DNA of 47,868 nt, from positions 1 through 47,868 of the forward strand of contig NZ_CANLXZ010000024.1 of NCBI RefSeq assembly GCF_947495285.1, written 5' to 3'. The stretch's first letter is position 1. Every line of letters starts with the position of its first letter. The position numbers and the translations under genes were made by a program. Shown piece by piece: positions 33,053 through 42,284 of the stretch. The notes beneath the pieces were generated by a model. It was not told the origin of the DNA, ran no database searches, and was given only the letters and a program-made list of their open reading frames with translations. The DNA comes from an uncultured Nonlabens sp. (lineage in GTDB: Bacteria; Bacteroidota; Bacteroidia; Flavobacteriales; Flavobacteriaceae).

Positions 33053-33251
33053 TGAAGACAGTGATTAATTCTCTAGTAACTCTAACAGAGGTTACTACTA
33101 CGATATCGTCTTTATTGAAATTTTCCAATCTCCTTAATACTCTTACCTTAAATGGACATACTTTTTCTTTCAATTTCTTATTATGATCAACTATAAGAAG
33201 TGAATTAGGAGTAGAATATTTTAAGATAACGGCAAGTATTTTTTCATCCAT
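33006..33251 (-). CDS. Small hypothetical protein; ends in TGA
   Basis: 81 residues: MDEKILAVILKYSTPNSLLI, then RVLRRLENFNKDDIVVVTSV and ITVFIISGKAYYYYHF. A small beta-rich fold is likely; no family recognised. Its stop is TGA at 33006-33008. If TGA is read as Trp in this element, the protein continues WKQF to TAG at 32994-32996. It lies 23 bases after the DUF3871 gene in the same operon direction. Confidence 0.5.
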   Translation of the reverse strand: MDEKILAVILKYSTPNSLLIVDHNKKLKEKVCPFKVRVLRRLENFNKDDIVVVTSVRVTRELITVFIISGKAYYYYHFDII

Positions 33252-33274
33252 GAAATGAAGAGAGCGCTATGACA

Positions 33275-34252
33275 TTAATTGAGGTACCAACATGGTAAAT
33301 CATTTTTAAGTGCGTTTTCTAGATGTTTTACGAACTCAAAGCAATTAACGTTACGCTCAAAATTTTTATCTATATAAGATGATTTATTGGCTTCTGTCAA
33401 AATGTTATACAAGTTCCAAAGGGAAATATCTCCGTTTAAATCCCTTTTAAAGTTATTATCTAAATGGAAATCTTTGATCATGTTAGATGCCTGACTATCT
33501 GATATTGATGTAATAAAAATTTCAGGGTTTTGTTTTTTATCTAGATAAGGTAGCATCCTTAGTTTACCAATCAAGAATGTGAACTGGTTTTCGTTAATTG
33601 TAAAATTGGTCAAGGATTTTAGTTCGTTGAAATGCTCTTCTGCTTCATAGCTTTGAATCAACTCTGTTGCTTTACTTCCTAATTCTTCAATACTAGAAAC
33701 TCTTACAGCACTTAGTAAGCCATCCGTACTTATACAAAGGTTTGTACACACGGCGTTTTTAAACCCAATAAAGAGTTTAAATTTTTCCATAGACTTTGTG
33801 CTATAAAGGTTTTCTTGATTGTAAGCTCTAACTCCACCTATACTTAAATTCAATTTTGAACCAGCTATTTCATTATTGAACTCAGGAATATCTATTGAAA
33901 ATGCAAGACGTTCATAATACCTAGTCTTTTCACTTTCCAAAAGTTCTTTTACAGGCTTTCTAATAGCACTTGGTGTTCTTCCTTTTATGACATGACTAAC
34001 TCTAATTTTAGGCTCTGAAATCGTTAGATTACCCATAAGATTTTCCAATGATTTTTGAACCTCATCAATAAACTGATAGTGACTAATCGTTGTCTCGTTA
34101 TCTTTGGTAAAAACGGGCACAATACAATCCTCTTTGAGATGTTTTAGAGAAACCACTTCCGTATTTGCTACAATAAACTTATCATTTTGTTCTACTGGGT
34201 TCTCAACTACCATTTCTAAAGGATCGTTGTTGTATTCTATTATATTACTCAT
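33275..34252 (-). CDS. DUF3871 family protein
   Basis: 325 residues, soluble. EDCIVPVFTKDNETTISHYQ near residues 41-60, followed by PKIRVSHVIKGRTPSAIRKP and WNLYNILTEANKSSYID near 282, match my recollection of the DUF3871 family found in Bacteroidetes mobile elements beside recombination genes. All its tryptophans are TGG. It follows the RecA-like ATPase by nine bases. Biochemical role unknown; a recombination or replication role is inferred from neighbours. Confidence 0.7.
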   Translation of the reverse strand: MSNIIEYNNDPLEMVVENPVEQNDKFIVANTEVVSLKHLKEDCIVPVFTKDNETTISHYQFIDEVQKSLENLMGNLTISEPKIRVSHVIKGRTPSAIRKPVKELLESEKTRYYERLAFSIDIPEFNNEIAGSKLNLSIGGVRAYNQENLYSTKSMEKFKLFIGFKNAVCTNLCISTDGLLSAVRVSSIEELGSKATELIQSYEAEEHFNELKSLTNFTINENQFTFLIGKLRMLPYLDKKQNPEIFITSISDSQASNMIKDFHLDNNFKRDLNGDISLWNLYNILTEANKSSYIDKNFERNVNCFEFVKHLENALKNDLPCWYLN

Positions 34253-34261
34253 AATATTTTT

Positions 34262-35122
34262 TTAAGGTTTAATTACTTCTTCTTGATTAATGATATTTTG
34301 ATTGACTCCTTTAATCTCAGCTTTTTTTTCTGCTAAGACTTCAATCAACTCTTTACGGTAGTTTCCATATTTATGATAGACCGCAAGAAGTTCATCTTCT
34401 GTGGTACAATTAGTGACCTCAACTTTAATCTCATCAAGTGATTTGCTAGCATTACACCATTGCTTTAGCTTTTTACCTGTAGCCGAGTTGATTACAAATT
34501 CAGGCTTATCCATGAACAATCCAGTTCTATCTTTAGAAGCAGAAACTAGATGTTTGTCATTTAACAGTTCAAAGTTCACCGTTAGCTCATACTCAAAACC
34601 TTCCCTCGTGATCTCTTTAGTACCGTGCTTGTTGACTTTAGTTCTACCATTTGATCCTACATCTAAAGAATAATCTATTTTACGCCTAACTGTAGTTATC
34701 ACATGAGCTGTTGAGTTTAAAATTTTATCAATAAACTTCTGATGTCTAGGAGAAACCTTGCTCCAGTCCTGAAATCTGCCACCTAGCTTTTCATGTATAT
34801 TTAAACAACCTCCAGCTCCTTGCCATTCGTGAGTGATTGAATCTATAATAATAACCTCAACATTAGCATTCTCACAGGCTTGGATAGCTTCTACATATCG
34901 TTCTGGAGAATATGGTTCACTAAGAGTAAGGACGTTATAAGAACCTAAATGAGAGTATAGACTAGCACTATTGTTTTCGGTATCTATAACTGCAATTTTA
35001 TTCCAATCGTCCGTTATTCCATACGCTAGTAATAATGCTGACATCGTTTTACCAAAACCAGATGGTCCAGATAATCCTAATCGTAATTTAACTTGATGCC
35101 TTTCAGCTTTTATTAATTTCAT
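34262..35122 (-). CDS. RecA-like (AAA_24) ATP-binding protein of phage/mobile-element type
   Basis: 286 residues. Walker A GPSGFGKTM near residues 19-27, Walker B VEVIIIDSITHEW near 91-103, and a C-terminal helical tail. The pattern fits AAA_24/RecA-like ATPases found near single-strand annealing or ssDNA-binding genes in phages. Its Trp codons are TGG (DWNK, HEWQG, FQDWSK, KQWCN). It ends nine bases before the DUF3871 gene. A terminator-like hairpin lies just upstream (35138-35164), so it may have its own promoter or receive read-through. Confidence 0.8.
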   Translation of the reverse strand: MKLIKAERHQVKLRLGLSGPSGFGKTMSALLLAYGITDDWNKIAVIDTENNSASLYSHLGSYNVLTLSEPYSPERYVEAIQACENANVEVIIIDSITHEWQGAGGCLNIHEKLGGRFQDWSKVSPRHQKFIDKILNSTAHVITTVRRKIDYSLDVGSNGRTKVNKHGTKEITREGFEYELTVNFELLNDKHLVSASKDRTGLFMDKPEFVINSATGKKLKQWCNASKSLDEIKVEVTNCTTEDELLAVYHKYGNYRKELIEVLAEKKAEIKGVNQNIINQEEVIKP

Positions 35123-35137
35123 ATTTAAAGTTTTAAA

Positions 35138-35164
35138 AAAAGCTCCAAACGATATGGAGCTTTT
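35138..35164 (-). terminator. Terminator-like hairpin between the small gene and the RecA-like gene
   Basis: AAAAGCTCC (35138-35146) pairs with GGAGCTTTT (35156-35164); read leftward it is followed by TTTTTTTAAAA. It would end or attenuate transcription after the gene at 35189-35533. Confidence 0.75.
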
Positions 35165-35188
35165 AGGTTTATTAATTGGTTTAATTTT

Positions 35189-35533
35189 TTATTGCACTAC
35201 AGTAGTAGGAATAACTTGAGATTCTACTATCTCTTGCGTTTCATCTATATACCTGTAGCTGTGAGATAGTGTTATAATTTCACCTGTTGAAGGAACGGTG
35301 TATTCATACGGATCAACCTCCACCTTTTTAACTTGTCCATCAATTTGCTGCCCTATTAGACCTTTACAAGTTGCTTCATCAAACGTACAAGAGACATTTG
35401 CTGTTTTGGCTGTGAAATAATTTCTCCCTGTAACTTTACTTTTTACAGTTTGCAAACCTCCTTGTACAACAAGTACATTGAAAGATTCTCCAATTTCGTT
35501 TTCAATTGTTTTGTAATCTGTGATCGTAACCAT
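35189..35533 (-). CDS. Small protein, possibly OB-fold single-strand-binding type
   Basis: 114 residues, beta-rich: TITDYKTIENEIGESFNVLV, VQGGLQTVKSKVTGRNYFTA, then DGQVKKVEVDPYEYTVPSTG. The strand pattern and position before a RecA-like ATPase fit a DNA-binding OB-fold protein, but no signature proves it. It is first in the leftward set of element genes. The leader has two alternative hairpins (35558-35596). Confidence 0.5.
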   Translation of the reverse strand: MVTITDYKTIENEIGESFNVLVVQGGLQTVKSKVTGRNYFTAKTANVSCTFDEATCKGLIGQQIDGQVKKVEVDPYEYTVPSTGEIITLSHSYRYIDETQEIVESQVIPTTVVQ

Positions 35534-35557
35534 AGTTTTAAATTTATAAGATTAATG

Positions 35558-35596
35558 GGGGATCATTCCCCTTACTCAAAAAAGGGTGGGGTGATC
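35558..35596 (-). promoter_or_regulatory. Leader with two mutually exclusive hairpins
   Basis: GATCA.CCCC (35561-35571) can pair with GGGGTGATC (35588-35596). The same CCCC block can instead pair with GGGGA at 35557-35561. Both precede the ATG at 35533 by 25-60 bases on the transcribed strand. This looks like an operator or RNA switch; not verified. Confidence 0.4.
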
Positions 35597-35740
35597 GTTG
35601 GTTATCAAAATCAGTGGTTTTCTCAGAAAATTTTTGAAAAAAAAATTAAAAAAATTGATACTATATTATGAGTGCTTACACACTGTAATAAAAACACATA
35701 TAAATAGCTAAATAGCTGTTATGAATAAAGTTCAAGAATT

Positions 35741-36949
35741 TTATTTCAACTTCTCTGATAATACTTTCATTTGCTCACTAATACTCTTTTGTACCACCTT
35801 ACCGTAATGAGCTTGTGTAACTGACATATTGGAATGTCCGAGTAATTCACTTACAATCTCCATAGGCACATCATTATAGAGTAGTACAGTAGTTGCAAAC
35901 GTCTTTCTAGCGATATGATGAGTAAGTCTCTTTTCAATCCCACAAACCCCAGCTATTTCTTTCAAATAAGAATTAAACTTTTGATTAGATATTACTGGTA
36001 ACAATCCTTTTTCACTATCATTCTTGTAAATTTCAAGAATATTTTTAGCTCTAGGCAGCAATGGTATAGACAGTGCTGAGTCGGTTTTCTTCCGTTTCAT
36101 TTTAATCCAGTCACTACCATCAAAGCCTTCAACAATATTCTTACGTGTTAAAGCGGACATTTCAGCATATGCTAAACCTGTATAACAACAGAATATGAAC
36201 ATATCTCTTACTTGCTTTAATTTCTTCTGAACAAATACCTTTTTCTCTAGAGTTTCAAGTTCTTTAGAAGTTAAAAACACTACTTGTTTACTGTACCTCT
36301 TGGGTTTATAAGCTAAGAAAGGGTCTTTGTTCAGATATCCCTCAGAAATACCTAATGCAATCACTTTTCTAACTCTCTGAATGCATTTGTTAACTGTAAT
36401 CTGCTTATGATCTTTTTCTGATTTTAAATAATAATCTAGATCTTCCAGAAACTTCATAGTTAAGGTTGACAGCAACACATCTGTTTTCTTATAAGTAAAT
36501 TTTACAAAGTCTTTCAGTAGTGTTTCGGTACCTAACCACTTCTCATAATATCTAGGTGCATAGCTTTTACCAACTAGCTTTTCCATTCTAGAGTTATGGA
36601 GTGAAACTGTTTCTAAAAAAGTTCTATTTTTCTTGATATTTTTTCCTTGATATGCATAAAGTATATCTACTACATCAAATTCAATATCTTGAACTTGGAG
36701 CATAAAAAAAGCCTTATTAATCTTCTGACTAATAAGGCTTATTTGAGAATTTAAAATCTCATGTTCTTCAGTAGGCGGAAAAGCTTTCTGTTTCTTACTA
36801 TTCCAATAGTTTGGGTTAATAAATAACCCAGTCGCAAATTCTTTACGTTTATCATTATAGGTTAATCTACATTTTATTGCACACTTCCCTTTTTTGTTAA
36901 TTCTAGCTTTAAGTAGAAGAAACAACACATTTAATTTATTGATTTCCAT
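35741..36949 (-). CDS. int: Tyrosine recombinase (IntDOT-like integrase)
   Basis: 402 residues. Arm-binding N-terminus (LLLKARINKKGKCAIKCRLT), SAM-like core domain, catalytic domain near 215-400: TGLAYAEMSALTRKNI where many integrases have Arg I (Ala here, as in CTnDOT-type enzymes), LTHHIARKTFATT (H-x-x-R), LLGHSNMSVTQAHYGKV with the Tyr nucleophile. It is about 210 bases from the attachment copy in tRNA-Pro and points away from it. It should integrate the island at the tRNA 3' end; excision may need an accessory factor not seen here. Confidence 0.93.
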   Translation of the reverse strand: MEINKLNVLFLLLKARINKKGKCAIKCRLTYNDKRKEFATGLFINPNYWNSKKQKAFPPTEEHEILNSQISLISQKINKAFFMLQVQDIEFDVVDILYAYQGKNIKKNRTFLETVSLHNSRMEKLVGKSYAPRYYEKWLGTETLLKDFVKFTYKKTDVLLSTLTMKFLEDLDYYLKSEKDHKQITVNKCIQRVRKVIALGISEGYLNKDPFLAYKPKRYSKQVVFLTSKELETLEKKVFVQKKLKQVRDMFIFCCYTGLAYAEMSALTRKNIVEGFDGSDWIKMKRKKTDSALSIPLLPRAKNILEIYKNDSEKGLLPVISNQKFNSYLKEIAGVCGIEKRLTHHIARKTFATTVLLYNDVPMEIVSELLGHSNMSVTQAHYGKVVQKSISEQMKVLSEKLK

Positions 36950-37124
36950 TATTTTGTTATTTTAAAACATGCACACCTGAGAAAAAAAGTTGCACACCTA
37001 AAAGCACACCTTTTAAAGATAGGTTTATACTTTAATTATTAAATTTATTCGGTTTTGAATTTTAAGTAGAAATAAGAAAACTCTAGGTTTTATAGTAGGT
37101 GCGAGAAGTTTTACTGCATAAAAA

Positions 37125-37153
37125 AAGCCCTACCACATATTGTGATAAGGCTT
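37125..37153 (-). terminator. Terminator downstream of tRNA-Pro, supplied by the island
   Basis: AAGCC...CACA-TAT-TGTG...GGCTT with an A/T run on the left. It resembles the displaced terminator at 17817-17851 in size and arms, so the island restores termination after the tRNA. Confidence 0.65.
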
Positions 37154-37157
37154 GTAA

Positions 37158-37183
37158 GTCGGGGTGGCAGGATTCGAACCTGC
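37158..37183 (-). other. Proximal attachment site of the island, within tRNA-Pro
   Basis: Identical over 26 bases to 17852-17877; it covers the T-arm half and acceptor 3' strand of the intact tRNA gene plus one flanking base. Confidence 0.9.
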
Positions 37184-37233
37184 GACCTCCTCGTCCCAAA
37201 CGAGGCGCGATGACCGGGCTACGCTACACCCCG
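37159..37233 (-). tRNA. tRNA-Pro (UGG)
   Basis: Complete cloverleaf on the minus strand: acceptor CGGGGTG/CACCCCG with discriminator A, D arm, anticodon stem CCTCG/CGAGG with loop TTTGGGA (anticodon TGG), T arm GCAGG/CCTGC with TTCGAAT loop. CCA is not encoded. Its 3' end is the island's integration target and remains intact. Confidence 0.97.
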
Positions 37234-37317
37234 ATTTTTATTTATATCAGTATCGGTTCTGATGTACTAACCTATTATGTTACTATTTAAATTCTAACAT
37301 TAAAGAGGTTAATTTTG

Positions 37318-37401
37318 CGGAGAGACAGGGACTCGAACCCTGGCGACGGTTGCCCGTCGACAGATTAGCAATCTGCTCCATTACCACTCTGGCACCTCTC
37401 C
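37318..37401 (-). tRNA. tRNA-Ser (GCU)
   Basis: 84 nucleotides with a long variable arm (CGACGGGCAACCGTCG). Acceptor GGAGAGG..TCTCTCC with discriminator G, anticodon stem GCAGA/TCTGT with loop TTGCTAA (anticodon GCT). It lies about 85 bases upstream of tRNA-Pro on the same strand. Confidence 0.96.
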
Positions 37402-37498
37402 TAATATGTTTAAGAACTCGCTTTCGTTTCCGTTAGCGGTTGCAAATTTAAGACTACTTTCTGTTTCTCACAAATAAAAAAGACTTTTTTTTCAAATT

Positions 37499-39553
37499 TT
37501 ATTCTGGATATTCAATTCTCACGTGATAAATACTGGCTAACTTTTTCTTAATCAATACTTTAATCAACTCAATTTGTTTAAAAGTAATATTTGCATTTAA
37601 GAACTGTCCACTATCCACTTGTCCTTCTATGATTTTATCTACTAATTGATCTATTTTAATAGATGTAGGATTCTTTAAACTTTTTGAAGCTGCCTCTACA
37701 CTATCTGAAATCATGAGTATCGCTGTTTCTAGGCTAAAAGGTCTAGGTCCTGGATACCTAAAATTATCTTTATCAACATCAGGGTTATCTTCTTTTGCTT
37801 TGGTATAGAAATAATATACTAGACTATCTCCATGGTGGGTTCTAATAAAATCAATAATTCTATCTGGCAAATTATATTTGCGAGCGATTTCTATACCGTT
37901 TATTGTGTGATCTATAATAATTCTAGCACTATCTTCTGGATCTATATCATGGTGTGGATTGATACCGCTTCCTTGATTTTCAGTAAAGTAAGTTGGATTC
38001 TTCATTTTACCGATATCATGATAAAGAGCTCCTACTCTTACTAGCATAGCGTTAGCACCTATTTCATTTGCTATGGTTTCTGCAATATTTGCCACATTTA
38101 AAGAATGGTAAAAAGTTCCTGGGGCTTTATTAGATAATTCTTTAAGCAGTTTTGAATTAGTATCACTAAGCTCTAATAAAGAAACATCGCTAACCAGTCC
38201 AAATATCTTCTCAAATATGTAAATAAGTGGCCACACAAATAACATAGCTAGACCACATAGTACAAAGTAGCCTAGACGGCCCCATTCCCACCCTACTACT
38301 CCACCTTGATTAATTGCATAAAAAGCAAAATAGGATATAAAATATACTCCTATTATTTGTGCCACGGTTAGAAATAGATTTGCTCTTTTATATATTTCAT
38401 TACCTGAAAGGATGGTTACTATACCTGACATCATTTGAAAAAAAAGATACTCATCGCTATTAGGAACTATAAAACTTAATATAAAAATAGTTACTACATG
38501 AGTAAACAGGCCTAGTCTTGCGTCAAAAAAAGCTTTGAGAACTAGGGGAAGAATACATACAGGAACTATATATATGTATTCTACATTAATATTTACTACT
38601 GTCGCTGTAAGTACAATAATTAAACCTATATTAAAAAATATAAAGAACAACTTCCTGAAATTAGAAAAAATTTCTTTGCGATACCTCCATAAAAACAATA
38701 GTAGCATCGCATATGCCATACCTACTAGTATAATATAACCGGTTAATTTCCAGTTATATTGCGAGTCTGTCCAGGTTTGTGACTTATAAGTATTATTTAA
38801 AGTGTTTAATATAAGTAGTTTTTGTCCTTCTACTATTTCGCCCTGAGCGATAATACGAGCACCTTGAGAAACCAGTCCTCTAGTGGTTAATATCTTACTT
38901 AACTCTTCTTTTATGGCAAGGTCTGTTAATTCTTTATCATAAAAAACGTTAGGCTCAAGAGAACTAAGTAAACTCGAGATTAAAACTGTTTTATTTACTT
39001 TTGGATTATCGGTTAAAATGTTTTTTTTACTTATTAAATCGCTTAATTCGTTTGGTAAATAAATATTATCATAAATGGAAGAAGCTACCTCATCATCGGC
39101 AGTTAAGACTATGGACTGATTATTATCTAGATCTAATGGAACTTCAAGGTAACCTACTTTATATAATGTATTTAAAATAGATTGTACATCATTTACAATA
39201 AGTTTAAACTCTTGATTACTCAAAGAATCGGTAATTGATTTATATTTTGTAAACCAGTTTTTATACACCTTATCCTTTATATCTTTATCTACTTTAAAAT
39301 AACGTGGTGTTTTAGCAGAAACAGCTTGTTGCTCTAATAATAGAGTTTGCTCTCCTTTTTCTATAGGGAACGAAAAAGGAGCGTATAAGGTCTCATAATC
39401 CCATGGTTCTCCCTGGTTAAAATCATATTTAAAACGATTGTTATTAGGAAAAACATAAACAGTGAGCGCAGTACAAAAACATAGTAAAATGATTTTATAA
39501 ACAAGACTCTGGTAATGGTACAATCTATTCATTATGTGAGGCAAAGAAGACAA
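37499..39553 (-). CDS. 7TM-HD family phosphohydrolase (PgpH-like c-di-AMP phosphodiesterase)
   Basis: 684 residues from ATG 39553; a start at MNRLYHYQS (39532) is also likely. One N-terminal membrane helix (about 17-34), an extracytoplasmic domain (about 40-265), six to seven membrane helices (270-455), then an HD domain: FYHSLNVANIAETIANEIGA (H), VGALYHDIGKMKNPTYFTEN (HD), HHDID, and HHGDSLVYY. These features match PgpH-type phosphodiesterases, which hydrolyse cyclic di-AMP; substrate inferred from family. Confidence 0.88.
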   Translation of the reverse strand: MSSLPHIMNRLYHYQSLVYKIILLCFCTALTVYVFPNNNRFKYDFNQGEPWDYETLYAPFSFPIEKGEQTLLLEQQAVSAKTPRYFKVDKDIKDKVYKNWFTKYKSITDSLSNQEFKLIVNDVQSILNTLYKVGYLEVPLDLDNNQSIVLTADDEVASSIYDNIYLPNELSDLISKKNILTDNPKVNKTVLISSLLSSLEPNVFYDKELTDLAIKEELSKILTTRGLVSQGARIIAQGEIVEGQKLLILNTLNNTYKSQTWTDSQYNWKLTGYIILVGMAYAMLLLFLWRYRKEIFSNFRKLFFIFFNIGLIIVLTATVVNINVEYIYIVPVCILPLVLKAFFDARLGLFTHVVTIFILSFIVPNSDEYLFFQMMSGIVTILSGNEIYKRANLFLTVAQIIGVYFISYFAFYAINQGGVVGWEWGRLGYFVLCGLAMLFVWPLIYIFEKIFGLVSDVSLLELSDTNSKLLKELSNKAPGTFYHSLNVANIAETIANEIGANAMLVRVGALYHDIGKMKNPTYFTENQGSGINPHHDIDPEDSARIIIDHTINGIEIARKYNLPDRIIDFIRTHHGDSLVYYFYTKAKEDNPDVDKDNFRYPGPRPFSLETAILMISDSVEAASKSLKNPTSIKIDQLVDKIIEGQVDSGQFLNANITFKQIELIKVLIKKKLASIYHVRIEYPE

Positions 39554-39671
39554 ATTAACGACTATAGTTTTAATAAACCATTAATATAGTGATACAAATA
39601 AGAGTTTGATAGACGAGTTAGACCTAAATTACTTATTAAATTCATTATTTTTGCTTCATAAAAATGAAGAC

Positions 39672-40844
39672 ATGAAAAAAGTAGTTATAGTATCTTATGC
39701 AAGAACTCCTATAGGAAGTTTTATGGGTAAATTATCATCAGTTCCAGCCACAAAATTGGGATCTGTAGCTATTAAAGGTGCACTAGATAAAATTTCTTTA
39801 GAGCCCAGCCTAGTAGACGAGGTTTTAATGGGTAATGTAGTACAGGCAGGTACTGGGCAGGCACCAGCTAGGCAAGCCGCTCTAGGCGCTGGTATACCTA
39901 TAGAAACACCGGCCTCTACGGTTAACAAAGTATGTGCTAGTGGTATGAAAACTATTATGATGGCGGCGCAATCTATTGCCTTAGGAGATAACGATATCGT
40001 AGTTGCTGGAGGTATGGAAAACATGAGCATGATACCACATTATGTTTCTATGAGAAATGGTCAAAAATTTGGACCTACGACTCTAGTAGATGGTATGCAA
40101 AAAGACGGATTAGTGGACGCTTATAGTGAAGAAGCTATGGGAACTTGTGCTGACCTTTGTGCTACAGACCACAGTTTTACTCGTGAAGATCAGGATAAAT
40201 ATGCCGTACAATCTTATGAGCGTTCTAAAGCTGCCTGGGAATCTGGTAAATTTAATGCCGAGGTTGTACCAGTATCTGTTCCACAACGAAGAGGTGAAGA
40301 TGTAATAGTCGATACAGATGAAGAGTTTTCTAATGTTAAAATGGAAAAAATCCCTGCACTAAGACCTGCATTTTCTAAAAATGGAACTGTCACTGCTGCA
40401 AATGCATCTACCATCAATGATGGCGCTGCAGCACTAGTCTTAATGAGTGAAGAAAAAGCAAATGAATTAGGAATAACGGCTCTAGCAACTATAATAGGCT
40501 ATGCTGACGCCGCACAAGAGCCTAAATATTTCACTACAGCACCTGCCAAAGCACTACCTAAAGCACTTAAAAAGGCAGGTATAGCTATCGATGCTGTAGA
40601 TTACTTTGAATTTAATGAAGCATTTGCCGTAGTAGGACTAGCTAACATGAAAATATTAGGTCTTAACGATAGTAATGTAAACGTTTACGGTGGTGCAGTC
40701 TCATTAGGTCATCCTCTAGGCTGCAGTGGCGCTAGAATAGTCACAACACTTATGAGTGTTTTAAGACAGGAGAAAGGAAAGATAGGTGCTGCAGCTATCT
40801 GTAATGGCGGCGGCGGTGCAAGTGCAATCGTGATACAATCCTAA
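39672..40844 (+). CDS. Acetyl-CoA C-acetyltransferase (thiolase)
   Basis: The ATG at 39672 (MKKVVIVSYARTPIGSFMGK) matches the family start; an upstream ATG at 39606 adds 22 unlikely residues. 390 residues. Catalytic features: VNKVCASGMK with the acylated Cys near 88, NEAFAV with the His-equivalent position near 337, GGAVSLGHPLGCSGARI near 359-375 with Cys and His, and CNGGGG near the end. It condenses two acetyl-CoA or performs thiolysis in fatty-acid degradation. Eleven bases separate its stop from the next ATG. Confidence 0.93.
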   Translation: MKKVVIVSYARTPIGSFMGKLSSVPATKLGSVAIKGALDKISLEPSLVDEVLMGNVVQAGTGQAPARQAALGAGIPIETPASTVNKVCASGMKTIMMAAQSIALGDNDIVVAGGMENMSMIPHYVSMRNGQKFGPTTLVDGMQKDGLVDAYSEEAMGTCADLCATDHSFTREDQDKYAVQSYERSKAAWESGKFNAEVVPVSVPQRRGEDVIVDTDEEFSNVKMEKIPALRPAFSKNGTVTAANASTINDGAAALVLMSEEKANELGITALATIIGYADAAQEPKYFTTAPAKALPKALKKAGIAIDAVDYFEFNEAFAVVGLANMKILGLNDSNVNVYGGAVSLGHPLGCSGARIVTTLMSVLRQEKGKIGAAAICNGGGGASAIVIQS

Positions 40845-40855
40845 GTTAAGAATCT

Positions 40856-41605
40856 ATGAGATACGGTGTATGCCCGATTTCTATCGCTCCTTTAAGGTTA
40901 GAAACTAGTGATGCCAGCGAGATGGTATCACAAGTTCTCTATGGAGAATTATTTAAGGTGCTAGAAAGAAGGAAAAAATGGTCTAAAATAAGACTCGCTC
41001 ATGATAATTATGAAGGCTGGATGGATAACAAACAGTTTATAGAAATTGAATCTGAACAATATCAACATTTTGTAAAGCACTCAAAATTATATTCTAAGGA
41101 TTTAATTTCTCATTTAACTCATGAAGATAAAACATTAAGCACGCTAACCATAGGCGCTCAAGTAAGCTCTGTATCTTTATTAAAGGATACTTTTCAGAAC
41201 GAGATAAACACGGTTACACCAGGTAGTTCTAACCTTATCAATAACGCTTTATTATTTCTCAATACTCCTTACTTATGGGGAGGCAGGACTCCTCTAGGTA
41301 TAGACTGTAGTGGTTTTACTCAATTAATCTATAGACTAAGTGGCTTTGACTTGTTGAGAGATGCTAGCCAGCAAGCTACTCAAGGTGAAGTATTGAGTTT
41401 TATAGAAGAAGCAGAACCAGGTGATCTTGCTTTTTTTGATAATAATGAAGGTAAAATTACTCATGTAGGAATTATAATGAGTGATAATTATATCATCCAC
41501 GCTCATGGAAAAGTAAGAATAGATCGCTTAGATCAAAGCGGAATCTTTAATGTTGAACAAAACATTCATACTCACAAGTTGAGAGTTATTAAGAAAATTA
41601 TTTAA
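40856..41605 (+). CDS. SH3 and NlpC/P60 (C40) cell-wall peptidase
   Basis: 249 residues. The N-terminal half is SH3-like (VCPISIAPLRLETSDASEMV, SQVLYGELFKVLER, WSKIRLAHDNYEGWMD). The C-terminal domain has the C40 triad: YLWGGRTPLGIDCSGFTQLI with catalytic Cys near 146, GKITHVGIIM with His near 200, and IIHAHGKVRID with the third residue near 217. No signal peptide is visible, which is common for Bacteroidetes relatives. It likely cleaves peptidoglycan stem peptides. Probably co-transcribed with the thiolase; a strong terminator follows. Confidence 0.9.
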   Translation: MRYGVCPISIAPLRLETSDASEMVSQVLYGELFKVLERRKKWSKIRLAHDNYEGWMDNKQFIEIESEQYQHFVKHSKLYSKDLISHLTHEDKTLSTLTIGAQVSSVSLLKDTFQNEINTVTPGSSNLINNALLFLNTPYLWGGRTPLGIDCSGFTQLIYRLSGFDLLRDASQQATQGEVLSFIEEAEPGDLAFFDNNEGKITHVGIIMSDNYIIHAHGKVRIDRLDQSGIFNVEQNIHTHKLRVIKKII

Positions 41606-41610
41606 ATAAC

Positions 41611-41645
41611 AATAAGGCTGTCGTAGAGGCAGCCTTATTTTTTTG
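41611..41645 (+). terminator. Terminator after the NlpC/P60 gene
   Basis: AATAAGGCTG-TCGTAGAGG-CAGCCTTATT followed by TTTTTT, six bases after the stop codon. Confidence 0.9.
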
Positions 41646-42284
41646 ATAATTTAGTTTTTATTTATTTTCATATAATATAAGCAATTCCTGAATGGAAGAA
41701 CTATAGTAAATCCCTGCTAGGCATTGCTGCACTGCGTTATGTTTACTTTGTTCTAGATAATCACCCTACTGTGCATTCATCACGGTTCTTAATCATAAAA
41801 GTATATCTTGTAATGATATTAACTATAAACGTATCGTTACCTCTAGTTATCATACGTATGATTTCATAAAAGATAGATATAAGTTTACCTCATTATTTTA
41901 CTCTATAGAAAAAAAATGGACAAAGCCTTAGATTAGAACGTCCATTATTAATAAGCTATTCCTTTACAGACGTATAAAATCGAATTATAGAACACAACTA
42001 CTCACTTGCTGTAATTCAAAGAAGCGGTAAAAAAAAGGAATAAGTAGTCTAAGCGTAGTATACCTTAAACAAGGGCGCCGGAGTATAGAAACTATTTTTT
42101 GATATTTTAATTTTAAGCACTCTACGATTAGAGCGATCGATAAGTTGAATACTTAAACCGTAGTGATGGCTATGGCACATCTCCTAAAAAAGATCATTTT
42201 ATCTCCCTAAAAGCAAACCATACACCTTTATCACTTAATTGCCTCCTTACATCTGTGATCTCTTTACAAAAATATGAGTACAAA
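41646..42284. other. Gene-free stretch of about 640 bases
   Basis: Both flanking genes end toward it, each with a terminator. No open frame with protein-like composition, tRNA or repeat was recognised. A run of short inverted words near 42055-42150 was not convincing. Confidence 0.5.

Larger units (their letters stand above)
17852..37183. mobile_element. 19.3-kb genomic island integrated in tRNA-Pro
   Basis: The island is bounded by 26-bp direct repeats at 17852-17877 and 37158-37183. A tyrosine recombinase gene lies at one end, beside the intact tRNA. Cargo: lipoprotein and membrane proteins, membrane nuclease-WYL protein, ABC-3C-like system, type III R-M, two TGA-containing genes, DUF3871 protein, RecA-like ATPase and a small protein. 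I see no conjugation (Tra, relaxase, coupling) or phage structural genes, so it resembles a defence island, satellite or mobilisable element rather than a complete ICE or prophage. Confidence 0.85.
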
